A stretch of 64,000 bases of DNA, from the NCBI RefSeq assembly GCF_021147775.1, contig NZ_JAGTPK010000022.1, positions 1 through 64,000 of the forward strand, read 5' to 3'. How positions within the stretch are numbered: position 1 is the stretch's first letter; each line of letters begins with the position of its first letter. Shown piece after piece: positions 26,260 to 34,014 of this stretch. The translations under genes were made by a program, and so were the position numbers. Under the pieces are notes generated by a model. The model was given only the letters and a program-made list of their open reading frames with translations. It searched no databases and was not told the DNA's origin. Origin of the DNA: Pseudomonas californiensis. Lineage in GTDB: Bacteria > Pseudomonadota > Gammaproteobacteria > Pseudomonadales > Pseudomonadaceae.

Positions 26260-28698
26260 ATGTCCCGCTCGTTAGACACCCTAGTGCGCCCCAGCCTGTT
26301 GGCCGTTGCCATTGCCGTATGCACGCCGTTGGCCAGCCCGTTGTTGATGGCCGCGCAACCGTCCGCCAGCGCTCACGCCTACGACCTGCCCGCAGCGCCG
26401 TTGGCGACCACGCTTAACCAGATCGCCAGCCAGAGTGGGCTTGCGCTGAGCCTGGATCCTGCGCTCGCGGCGGGTAAAAACAGCGCTCCGGTCAAGGGGC
26501 AGTTCGACGCCGCAGCCGCATTGCGCGAGGCGCTGCGTGGCAGCGGCCTGCAATTGGTGCAGAGTAGCGCCGGGACTTACACCCTGATGGCGATGGAAGA
26601 GGGCACGCTGAGCCTGTCGGACGTCAACATCAATGCCCGCGCCTCCGCAGCCGAAGGTTCTGAAGCAGCGGGTTATCGCAGCGAGAGTGTCAGCAGCGTC
26701 GGCGCGCTGGGCGGCATGAAACTTCAGGATGCGCCTTATTCGATCAGCGTTACGCCACAGGCTTTGTTGAAGAACATTCAGGCCACGTCGCTGGACGATG
26801 TCATCAAGCACAACCCCTTCACCCAAATGTATTCGCCCACCAGTGCGGGTTATGCCAGTGCGGTGAACATACGCGGCTTCAGCAGCGCGGGCAGCCTGAA
26901 CATCGCCAACGATGGCTTGCGCTTTACCAATGGCGCCGACGGCAGCAACTACCTGGAAGAAATGGAGCAGCTGGAAGTCATCACCGGTCTGACCGGCTTC
27001 CTCTATGGCCCCGCCTCGCCGGGTGGTCTGGTCAACTACGTGATCAAGCGTCCTACCTATCAGCGCTATAACAGCGTGACGCTGGGCAATGCCGGAGGTG
27101 AAAACTATTACCTGCATGGCGATTTCGGTGGACCGATCGACAGTGAGGGCAAGTTTGCTTATCGCCTTAACGTGCTGACTCAGGATGGCGAAACGGCGGT
27201 GGACATGAACAAGCGCCGTCGCGAGATGATCTCGCTGGCACTGGACTGGAACGTTTCCGACGACTTGTTGGTGCAGTTCGATGCATCGCACAAGAAAACC
27301 GAAATCCGTGGCCTGACCAGTTACTGGTATTTCGGTGATCAGTCGTTGCGCCCCAGCGCAGCGTCCCTGGACAACGACAAACTGTACAGCCAGAAGTGGT
27401 CGTTCTCGGATTTCGAATCTGACAAGGCCGGCATTCGGGCCAAATGGCGCCTGAACGACACCTTTACCTTGCGTACGGCCTTCGCAGCCCAGCAATACAC
27501 CAGCGAAAACACCTACACCGGGCCGACGGTCTACAGCGCAGGCCAGTATTCGCAACCGCTGTATGCCTTTGCGCCGATCGAAACCGAAGAAAAGACCGGC
27601 TCGCTGTTTCTCGATGCTGCCTTTGATACCGGCTTTATCGGTCACAAGGTCACCATGGGCTACCAAGGCAACACGTCCCGACAGAAGCAATACGAAGATC
27701 ACATCCCGTACACGCCATCGCAGCCAGGCCCTCAATACACATCGCCCGTCGGCACAATTCCTTTTGATCAGACGCCGCAGGTCGGCAAGCCGTCCTACTC
27801 AATCGGCCATGGCAACCAGCGTCTGGCCAACAGCACCGAGAGCAGCAACTTCCTGATCGGTGATGTAATCACCTTCAGCGAGCAGTGGTCGGCGATCCTG
27901 GGCGCGACCAACACCCGTATCAAGAGCTATTCCAACGAATTCGTCTACGCCAAAGCCTTTGGCTCGGCGGAAACCGAAACCAGATACGACGAAAGCAAAA
28001 CCTCGCCCAATATCTCTCTGGTTTATAAACCAGTGCCTTGGCTGACGACCTACGTGACCTATATCGAAGGCCTGCAGGCGGGCGCCATTGCACCGAGCGG
28101 AGTTGCCAACGCGGGTCAGGCCTTCGCACCTGAGGTCAGCGAGCAATACGAAATCGGTGCCAAGGCAACCGTGGGCGAAACGCTGTTCACGCTCGCGCTG
28201 TTCAACATCGAGAAGCCCAACGGCTATACCAACGGCGCCAACGTGTATGTGGTTGACGGTCGTCAGGAAAATAACGGGCTTGAGTTCAGCGTAACGGGCA
28301 AGGTGATCCCCGAGCTGACCCTGGTCGGCGGTTTCACAGTACTGGACCCGAAACTCAAGAAAACCGGTGTCGCAGCGGACGAGGGCAATGCCCCGACCAA
28401 CGTTGCCAAGCAGTTGGCTAAGGTTTACGCCGAGTACGACATCAACCAGATGCCGGGCCTGGCCCTGACGGGCGGTGCGTTCTATACCGGCAGGCAGTAC
28501 ACCGACCAGAGCAACGAAAATGACCTGCCGTCGTTTACGACCTTCGATGCCGGCGCTCGTTATCGCATGCGCGTATCGGAAAACGACCTGACGTTCCGGG
28601 TCAACCTGAGCAACCTGGCGAACAAGGAATACTGGCTTAACAGCAGCTACCTCGGCGACCCTCGCACTCTCGCGTTCTCCGCACAACTGGAGTTCTGA
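26260..28698 (+). CDS. TonB-dependent siderophore receptor with N-terminal STN domain
   Basis: This 812-aa outer-membrane receptor has a signal peptide (1-31) and an STN signalling domain (about 40-115: YDLPAAPLATTLNQIASQSGLALSL). The plug domain (about 150-260) and 22-strand barrel end in a C-terminal Phe (AQLEF). The STN domain normally talks to a FecR-type anti-sigma factor, but no fecI/fecR pair flanks this gene. The FoxA/FpvA/FiuA-type receptors are the nearest families. The ligand is probably a ferric hydroxamate or catecholate siderophore and cannot be named. No convincing Fur box was found upstream. Confidence 0.93.
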   Translation: MSRSLDTLVRPSLLAVAIAVCTPLASPLLMAAQPSASAHAYDLPAAPLATTLNQIASQSGLALSLDPALAAGKNSAPVKGQFDAAAALREALRGSGLQLVQSSAGTYTLMAMEEGTLSLSDVNINARASAAEGSEAAGYRSESVSSVGALGGMKLQDAPYSISVTPQALLKNIQATSLDDVIKHNPFTQMYSPTSAGYASAVNIRGFSSAGSLNIANDGLRFTNGADGSNYLEEMEQLEVITGLTGFLYGPASPGGLVNYVIKRPTYQRYNSVTLGNAGGENYYLHGDFGGPIDSEGKFAYRLNVLTQDGETAVDMNKRRREMISLALDWNVSDDLLVQFDASHKKTEIRGLTSYWYFGDQSLRPSAASLDNDKLYSQKWSFSDFESDKAGIRAKWRLNDTFTLRTAFAAQQYTSENTYTGPTVYSAGQYSQPLYAFAPIETEEKTGSLFLDAAFDTGFIGHKVTMGYQGNTSRQKQYEDHIPYTPSQPGPQYTSPVGTIPFDQTPQVGKPSYSIGHGNQRLANSTESSNFLIGDVITFSEQWSAILGATNTRIKSYSNEFVYAKAFGSAETETRYDESKTSPNISLVYKPVPWLTTYVTYIEGLQAGAIAPSGVANAGQAFAPEVSEQYEIGAKATVGETLFTLALFNIEKPNGYTNGANVYVVDGRQENNGLEFSVTGKVIPELTLVGGFTVLDPKLKKTGVAADEGNAPTNVAKQLAKVYAEYDINQMPGLALTGGAFYTGRQYTDQSNENDLPSFTTFDAGARYRMRVSENDLTFRVNLSNLANKEYWLNSSYLGDPRTLAFSAQLEF

Positions 28699-28715
28699 CT
28701 GGCAGAGTCTCTGTC

Positions 28716-28758
28716 GGAGTCAGCCGGGCAGCGTTCCGTTTGCTGACGAAGGGGCCGG
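28716..28758 (+). repeat. REP-like dispersed repeat, copy 1
   Basis: The 43-base unit beginning GGAGTCAGCCGGGCAGCG is repeated 115 bases later (28831-28873) with few changes, and an inverted partial copy lies at 57682-57710. This is typical of intergenic palindromic repeats of pseudomonads. Confidence 0.7.
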
Positions 28759-28830
28759 TGAATCCAGCAGATCTCTGGCGCTGGTCAGTCAGTTCTCGCG
28801 AGCAAATGGAGCGCCGCCCGTCGGCCTGTG

Positions 28831-28873
28831 GGAGTCAGCCGGGCGGCGTTCCGTCTGCTGACGAAGAGGTCGG
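28831..28873 (+). repeat. REP-like dispersed repeat, copy 2
   Basis: It is identical to copy 1 at about 39 of 43 positions, beginning GGAGTCAGCCGGGCGGCG, and lies just before the end of the convergent ychJ-like gene. Confidence 0.7.
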
Positions 28874-28883
28874 TCCTGGTGAT

Positions 28884-29357
28884 TCAGGCGATGTATGCCG
28901 AGCAGCACTTCTTGAATTTCTGGTCGCTGCCGCATGGGCAAGCATCATTGCGGCCTGCCTTGAGTGGGACAGTCGAGTCGATGAAATACCAGCGGTCCTG
29001 ATTCTGTACGAAGGACGAGCGCTCCTTGTGGCTGTGTTCGCCGCTGCCGTCGTGCCAGCGCGCAGTAAAGGTCACGAAGGCATGCTCCGGCTTGCCGCCG
29101 AACACTTCGGTACTTTCCACTTCCAGCCCCAGCCAGGTGCTTTGCGCGCTCCACTGCGTGATCGCCTCGCGGTCCAGCGCGCTTTGTTGCGCAGGCAAGG
29201 TGGTTTGCACCACATAATCCGTCAGCCCCAGCACGTAGGCGCTGTAACGCGAGCGCATCAGTTTTTCTGCGCAGGGTGCCGGCAGGCCTGCGTGATAATG
29301 CCCGCAGCAGGCCAGCAACAGATCGCCGCTGCCGCAGGGGCAAATTGCACTACTCAT
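28884..29357 (-). CDS. YchJ-family (UPF0225) SEC-C protein
   Basis: The 157-aa protein has SEC-C zinc motifs at both ends (CPCGSGDLLLACCG at 6-19; CPCGSDQKFKKCC near 140-152) around a central NTF2-like domain. This is the layout of E. coli YchJ. Its biochemical role is unknown; zinc binding is expected. Its start follows the stop of the 165-aa gene by 3 bases, so they form an operon. Confidence 0.88.
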   Translation of the reverse strand: MSSAICPCGSGDLLLACCGHYHAGLPAPCAEKLMRSRYSAYVLGLTDYVVQTTLPAQQSALDREAITQWSAQSTWLGLEVESTEVFGGKPEHAFVTFTARWHDGSGEHSHKERSSFVQNQDRWYFIDSTVPLKAGRNDACPCGSDQKFKKCCSAYIA

Positions 29358-29360
29358 GAT

Positions 29361-29858
29361 TCACCACCAATACTTTCCGAAATTCTCCGGGTTGGCCCAG
29401 TATTTCGCGTTCAGCCAATCAGGGACTTGTTTGTATTCACGCAAGTCATAGGTAAACAACGTCAGGACCTGCTCGTCTCGGGTGAAGCGTTCGCTGGCTT
29501 GCAGCGCCAGCGAGAAAAAGTCGGTTTCCTGCCAGCCGCAGGCCTGCAAGTCGGCCAGCACCGCGATGCGACTGGCGTTCAGGTTGCGAATGCCCCCGAG
29601 CAGTTCCAGCCCGGTGCGCTTGGGCATGTGCTCCAGGCAATCGACGACCAGCGCCAGATCAAAACGTCTGGCTGCCAGGTCCGCGGGCAACGTACCGGGC
29701 TCGGCCTGTGCTATTTCGGTGTTCGGGTGCGCGTCCTTGAACGCCTCCAGCGCAGGAAAGACTTGCGCTCCAATCAATAGAAGACGTTCGGGCGCGTAGC
29801 GGTCCAGCAGAGCGGCCAGCGCTTGCTGCGGTGTGCGGGTGGAATAACCGGCAGTCAT
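29361..29858 (-). CDS. DUF6231-type protein (methyltransferase-like)
   Basis: The 165-aa protein has a Rossmann-like pattern: LLLIGAQVFPALEAF (strand 1), FDLALVVDCLEHMPKRTGLELL (acidic turn then helix) and RIAVLADLQACG. It looks like a shortened SAM-methyltransferase fold, but the glycine-rich SAM loop is poor, so activity is doubtful. It lies upstream of the ychJ-like gene in the same transcript. Pseudomonads conserve the pair. Confidence 0.7.
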   Translation of the reverse strand: MTAGYSTRTPQQALAALLDRYAPERLLLIGAQVFPALEAFKDAHPNTEIAQAEPGTLPADLAARRFDLALVVDCLEHMPKRTGLELLGGIRNLNASRIAVLADLQACGWQETDFFSLALQASERFTRDEQVLTLFTYDLREYKQVPDWLNAKYWANPENFGKYWW

Positions 29859-30110
29859 CGAAAGTCCTCTGGTTGACTTGCAAGACTAGCCTGCGCAACT
29901 GACTCTGAAAAGCGCAGCGCTTGACGGCAGGCATCCAGAAGCGCGCCTCCGGGCGACAGTGGGATGAAGGTTTGATGTTTATTCCTGTACAGACTTATGT
30001 TTTTCAAGAGAGCGCTGGCATATTCGCGGTGCAGGACGTCTACTGTGCGGCGACGAAAAAGCGTGCGAAGAATTCGCTTTCGTAAACACGTCATGACCAG
30101 GGAGCATGCA

Positions 30111-30386
30111 ATGAAGTGGGTTTGGGGCTTTGGGAAGATCTTGATGCTGGGCTTCTGGCTGGTGGTGCTGATCAATGCCGTTTTTGAAGCGCCCAGCCCG
30201 CTGGGCGTGATGATCGATATGGCTGGCAGTATTGTGTTGCTGACCCACCTGCTGGAATTGATTCTGTTCAACGGCAGCCTGCGCGGTCGCCGGCATCCTT
30301 GGCGAGACAGAGGCAAAATTGTCCTGTTTGGCATCTTTCATCTCCAATCCATTGGCCGTTCGGCTTCGGGGCACTCCCATGCGTAA
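30111..30386 (+). CDS. DUF1145-family small membrane protein
   Basis: The 91-aa protein has two hydrophobic segments (about 7-25 and 38-55) and a basic loop (NGSLRGRRHPWRDRGK). It matches the DUF1145 pattern of small proteobacterial inner-membrane proteins. GGGAG precedes the ATG. Its stop overlaps the start of the next gene by 8 bases, indicating co-translation with the collagen-like secreted protein. Its function is unknown. Confidence 0.82.
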   Translation: MKWVWGFGKILMLGFWLVVLINAVFEAPSPLGVMIDMAGSIVLLTHLLELILFNGSLRGRRHPWRDRGKIVLFGIFHLQSIGRSASGHSHA

Positions 30387-31137
30387 TCTCGTTTTACTCG
30401 CGGCGTTGTTCAGCCCTCTGGCCATGGCTCAGGCCATTATTGTCGCGCCGCATTCGTTGATGCGCCTGCCCGGTAACAACAGCGTGCTGCAGGTGGACCG
30501 TCTGGAAGTGGCCGATTACGGCACGTTGCTGATCCCGGCCGGCATCGATGATGTCAAGATCGGTCAGCTTGTGCTGGGCCACGAGGCCCGTATCGCTATC
30601 GTGCCTGGCGTGCAGATGTTCAAACTGGTGGTTGACCACGCTGAACTGGGCACCGGCAGCCAAATCACTGCACGTGGCGCTCCGGGTACGTTCGAGAAGG
30701 CTCCGTTGCCGGGGCGTAACCTGACCGTGCGTCTGCAAAACCTGAACGCCGAGCAGTTGTCGATCGATGCGCGCGGTGGTGCAGGCGGACCGGGGTACGC
30801 CGGTCTCGATGGCGGCAATGGCGAAGCGCCGGGCTGCACCTTTGGTCAGGCCGGACGTGGCTATGACGGTGACAACGGCGGCAATGGTCGAGACGGCGCA
30901 GCCGGTGCACTGGTTCGTCTGGAGTTGCCACAGAGTTATCCGGCCGAGCGTATCAAGGTCAATGTCGAGGGTGGTGCACCGGGCAAAGGCGGAGAGGGCG
31001 GCAAGGCAGGCAAAGGCGGCGCCTCGAAGGGCTGCATCGTTTATCGCGCGGACGGCGGCAAGGCTGGCAAGCCCGGTGAAGTCGGCCAGCCAGGCGTCGC
31101 AGGTCCGGCAGGTTCGCTGACCGTGCAGCGTCTGTAA
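30379..31137 (+). CDS. Exported glycine-rich collagen-like protein
   Basis: The 252-aa protein has a signal peptide (MRNLVLLAALFSPLAMAQA, cut near 19) and an N-terminal beta-rich part (20-125). Glycine-rich regions with collagen-like GxY stretches follow (about 130-175 and 200-245: GGAGGPGYAGLDGGNG, GGEGGKAGKGGASKG, GKPGEVGQPGVAGPAG). Two cysteines (APGCTFG and SKGCIVY) could pair. It is probably secreted or on the cell surface. It overlaps the DUF1145 gene by 8 bases, so the two are likely expressed together. Its role is unknown. Confidence 0.8.
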   Translation: MRNLVLLAALFSPLAMAQAIIVAPHSLMRLPGNNSVLQVDRLEVADYGTLLIPAGIDDVKIGQLVLGHEARIAIVPGVQMFKLVVDHAELGTGSQITARGAPGTFEKAPLPGRNLTVRLQNLNAEQLSIDARGGAGGPGYAGLDGGNGEAPGCTFGQAGRGYDGDNGGNGRDGAAGALVRLELPQSYPAERIKVNVEGGAPGKGGEGGKAGKGGASKGCIVYRADGGKAGKPGEVGQPGVAGPAGSLTVQRL

Positions 31138-31147
31138 TCATCTGATC

Positions 31148-31180
31148 GGCGCCCGGATCTGCTCAACAGATTCAGGCGCC
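31148..31180. terminator. Hairpin between convergent collagen-like and nucleoside permease genes
   Basis: GGCGCCCGGATCTG (31148-31161) pairs with CAGATTCAGGCGCC (31167-31180) around a CTCAA loop, allowing for wobble pairs. There is a weak U-run on the plus strand. Confidence 0.55.
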
Positions 31181-31194
31181 TTCAGAACACCTCC

Positions 31195-32217
31195 TTACTG
31201 CGGTACGCCGTTCTCCCAGCTTTTCCAGTCACTGATGATTGCCTGCACCAGCGGATTGCCGGTGCGGTAGAGATTTTCCAGCGCGGGTACGAATGCGCCC
31301 TGATCGGCATATTTCAGCAGGTTATCCACTTCACTGTAGCCCGGATAAGGCCGATCAAAGTCAGAACCGGCGCGCACTACGGCCAGACGGCTGACGTCCA
31401 CCTTGCCGGCCTTGCTGGCGCGCAGCAGTGCTTCGTACGTGGAGTTGTCTTCCTGCTGAGTGGTGCAATAGACCCCTTTGTTATCGGTCAGCAGGCGTGT
31501 CCAGACTTCCGCCCGCTCGCTCAGCCGCGTCCCGGAAAACCATGTATTGCCCGCCACCGTGTCGCACTGGGTCACCTGCGGCGGCTGGTTGGCGGGCGCA
31601 TAAGGGTATTTGACGCGCCAGGCGGCTGATTCCTTGCTCTCACTGAGCGCTACCTTCTGCGACAGGGCAAACGCCTTGGCTTGCAGTTTGGGGTTGAGCT
31701 CGAAGACTTCGGTCTTGTAGTCCAGCGGCGGTTTTTCGTTGGGGCCTTTGGTGTTGATGCCCAGGTAACCGGTCGGCCAGTCCTTGGGAACATCCCGCGA
31801 ATCGATTTCCCATTGAGTGCCGAACTCCACCAGATAGTGCGCCCAGGCAGTGGTGCCAAGGCTGCCGTGGTGCGGATTGATCCCGGCAATACCCGCCACG
31901 ATAAAGTAGGTTTTGCGCAGGTCGAACTGCGGCGAAAGGGCCAGCGCGAGCGTCGAGGCCGCAGCGTTGGTCTGCCCCATCCCCGTCACCATAAGGCACG
32001 TGTCCTGCTCGTTGCAGCGCACGGTCGGGTATTCGGCGGCCAGCCCAGGCACTTCAATCTCCTTGGTCAAATGCAGTCGGTCGATCCAGTTCTGCGCTTC
32101 GGGCGCAAACATGGCGATCAGCATCACCTTGGGCGTGACGGGCGTGGTTGCTGCCCAGATGCCGGGGCTGAGCAGGGCGAGCGTGGCGCAGAGTGCAGCA
32201 CGGGTTGTGTGTTTCAT
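31195..32217 (-). CDS. Purine nucleoside permease (NUP family)
   Basis: The 340-aa protein has a signal peptide (MKHTTRAALCATLALLSPGIWAA). The NUP-family domain is related to nucleoside phosphorylases (VTGMGQTNAAASTLALALSPQFDLRKTYFIVAGIAGINPHHGSLG). Fungal NUPs transport purine nucleosides; bacterial members are exported and may bind or process nucleosides in the periplasm. It sits 26 bases downstream of a Tsx-like nucleoside channel gene in the same operon, which supports a nucleoside-uptake role. Confidence 0.88.
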   Translation of the reverse strand: MKHTTRAALCATLALLSPGIWAATTPVTPKVMLIAMFAPEAQNWIDRLHLTKEIEVPGLAAEYPTVRCNEQDTCLMVTGMGQTNAAASTLALALSPQFDLRKTYFIVAGIAGINPHHGSLGTTAWAHYLVEFGTQWEIDSRDVPKDWPTGYLGINTKGPNEKPPLDYKTEVFELNPKLQAKAFALSQKVALSESKESAAWRVKYPYAPANQPPQVTQCDTVAGNTWFSGTRLSERAEVWTRLLTDNKGVYCTTQQEDNSTYEALLRASKAGKVDVSRLAVVRAGSDFDRPYPGYSEVDNLLKYADQGAFVPALENLYRTGNPLVQAIISDWKSWENGVPQ

Positions 32218-32243
32218 GAAAACTCCTGTCGTCAAAACCATGT

Positions 32244-33218
32244 TCAGAACTGATAGCCCACGCCGGCGTAATAGCCCCAGCCGTCAGAGCGTGCGCGGAA
32301 GTTGCCTTCACCGAAGTTCAGCTCACTGCCGTCCTGCCAATTGCCGCCGTTGTGGAAATAACGACCCACGAGGGTAAAGCGCAGGTGAGGAAACGCATAA
32401 AGCAGCACGTTGGTGGCTACGGTGGAATTGCCCGTGCGCGCCGGGTCGTTCTTCAGGTCCGAACCGAAGTCGAAATTGGTAAAGCCGATGTAGGTCAGCG
32501 ACGCACCGTTATCGAAGCGGCTGATCGGCACGATGTATTTGAGCTGGGCGCGATAGCCGTCCCACGAATACTCATTGCTGGCGCCGTAGTTTTCCCACTG
32601 ATAGCGGCCATAGAAGTTGGCCGACAGGTTGATCCGCGAGTGAGTCTCGATATCGGTGCCGATACCGCTGTAAAGCGTATTGGCGCGATTGGCCGAGTTG
32701 CTGCCGTGGTCATAGATCCAGTCGAAGGCAACGTACCATTCCTTGAAAGGGCCGACTGCCAGGCTGCGTCCGGCCAGGTAATCGATGGAAATCCGTGGCT
32801 CATGCTCCATGAAAACCGGCGAGCCGTGGTCCCAGACACCCTTGTCGTTGCGGTTGCCGATATCTAGAATCTTTGGCACGTCGATATAGCCATACAGCTC
32901 GAACGGACCTTTGCGACCGAAGTACTCGTACTCCAGATAAATGTCATCCACCGGTTGCGGACCGAAGCTGATGTCCTTGCTACCAATCAGGGTCAGGTCC
33001 TGATTGAACCAGTCCGAGAGATAGATGCCTTTGCCTTCCTTGGGCGAGGCGGGTGGGCTGAGCGACTCCCCTTGTGCGGAATCTCCAGGCGTCGTGGGCT
33101 GGGCGTGCAGCGTCGCGCAGGGCAGTGCGGCGACGGTAGCCAATAGCAGCGTCAGGAAATGCCTGGAAGACGCTGTGCGCCTGCCAGTGTCAGGCGGAGT
33201 AGAGGACTGCTGTGGCAT
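32244..33218 (-). CDS. Nucleoside-specific outer-membrane channel (Tsx/OmpK type)
   Basis: This 324-aa beta-barrel protein has a signal peptide (cut near residue 40) and a Tsx/OmpK domain (SDWFNQDLTLIGSKDISFGPQ..., PKILDIGNRNDKGVWDHGSPVFMEHEPRISI) ending with an aromatic C-terminus (VGYQF). The family forms nucleoside pores in the outer membrane. GGAG precedes the ATG at 33218. A palindromic LacI/PurR-type operator lies 35 bases upstream of the start. Confidence 0.9.
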   Translation of the reverse strand: MPQQSSTPPDTGRRTASSRHFLTLLLATVAALPCATLHAQPTTPGDSAQGESLSPPASPKEGKGIYLSDWFNQDLTLIGSKDISFGPQPVDDIYLEYEYFGRKGPFELYGYIDVPKILDIGNRNDKGVWDHGSPVFMEHEPRISIDYLAGRSLAVGPFKEWYVAFDWIYDHGSNSANRANTLYSGIGTDIETHSRINLSANFYGRYQWENYGASNEYSWDGYRAQLKYIVPISRFDNGASLTYIGFTNFDFGSDLKNDPARTGNSTVATNVLLYAFPHLRFTLVGRYFHNGGNWQDGSELNFGEGNFRARSDGWGYYAGVGYQF

Positions 33219-33250
33219 TGAAGCTCCTTTTCGTGGGCACGTACAACTCA

Positions 33251-33266
33251 GCGCAAACGTTTGCAC
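33251..33266. promoter_or_regulatory. LacI/PurR-family operator upstream of the nucleoside operon
   Basis: GCGCAAACGTTTGCAC contains the perfect 12-bp palindrome GCAAACGTTTGC, the core of the E. coli PurR site ACGCAAACGTTTGCGT. It lies between the promoter area and the tsx-like start. Confidence 0.7.
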
Positions 33267-33442
33267 AGTGCATGCCAAAGGAATTCAAGTCATTGATTTT
33301 AAAAGTTAATTGTTGAATAAAGTGTCTGAGTGGGCAGGAATTTGCCCGGATGTTGTGCGCGATGTCACCTTGAATGCCCTTGTATGTTCCTTTTCGCGCA
33401 CTGAAAGACGGGCAAAAGGTGGCCTTATGCCTTTGTTATGCC

Positions 33443-33907
33443 TCAGAAAACCGGACGTGCGGCCGCGATCACAATGATTGCCAGACCGATGATCAGATTG
33501 GCTCCGACCAGCCGTCGGATTTTACCCAGCGCTGCAACACCCTCTGCCCATTGCTCGGTTTCTACCGCTCGACGCAGCTCAGGCAATTGCAGCGAATGGA
33601 TACGCAGGAACAGTGCAACCATCACCACATACAGCCCCATCATGAGTTGCACATAACGCGGGGCTGTTTCAAAACCGGTGAAGTTCAGCTGGATCATGCC
33701 AATCCCGGTCACCGGCAGCACTACCACTGCAGCCCATACCCAGACAAAGAAACGCGGAAACACCTGGACCCACACTTTCAGGCGCGACGGGCCTTCCAGT
33801 GCTGCAATGATGGCTGGGCGCAAGACCATCCAGGCGAAAAACATACCGCCAACCCAGATCAGGGCCGCCAGTAAATGCAGCGTATAAACAGCGGAAAATG
33901 CAGTCAT
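33443..33907 (-). CDS. CopD-type small integral membrane protein
   Basis: The 154-aa protein has four hydrophobic segments and histidines placed as in the CopD/heme-membrane family (N-terminal YTLHLLAALIWVGGMFFAWMVL; later PRYVQLMMGLYVVMVALFLRIH; then ANLIIGLAIIVIAAARPVF). The CopD family is linked to copper handling or heme; this short protein lacks the periplasmic CopC part. It is divergent from dinG and its role is unproven. Confidence 0.75.
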   Translation of the reverse strand: MTAFSAVYTLHLLAALIWVGGMFFAWMVLRPAIIAALEGPSRLKVWVQVFPRFFVWVWAAVVVLPVTGIGMIQLNFTGFETAPRYVQLMMGLYVVMVALFLRIHSLQLPELRRAVETEQWAEGVAALGKIRRLVGANLIIGLAIIVIAAARPVF

Positions 33908-33967
33908 CAGGTACTCCGTTCTGCGCGGATGGATTTAGCGCGCTATGATAGCGCCCACTCAGAACCA

Positions 33968-33983
33968 CTGAAAATTTATCCAG
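33968..33983 (+). promoter_or_regulatory. Candidate LexA box upstream of dinG
   Basis: CTGAAAATTTATCCAG has the CTG-N10-CAG frame with an A/T-rich centre and lies 31 bases before the dinG start. dinG is an SOS gene in E. coli, which supports the call; the spacer matches the ideal at six of ten positions. Confidence 0.55.
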
Positions 33984-34014
33984 CCTTTTTTGCCGTGCCC
34001 CCGAACCGAAGCCA

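Noticed and set aside
26281..27735. 484-codon open frame on the minus strand inside the TonB receptor gene
   Set aside because: It is fully antisense to a clear receptor gene, has biased composition of a shadow frame and matches no family.
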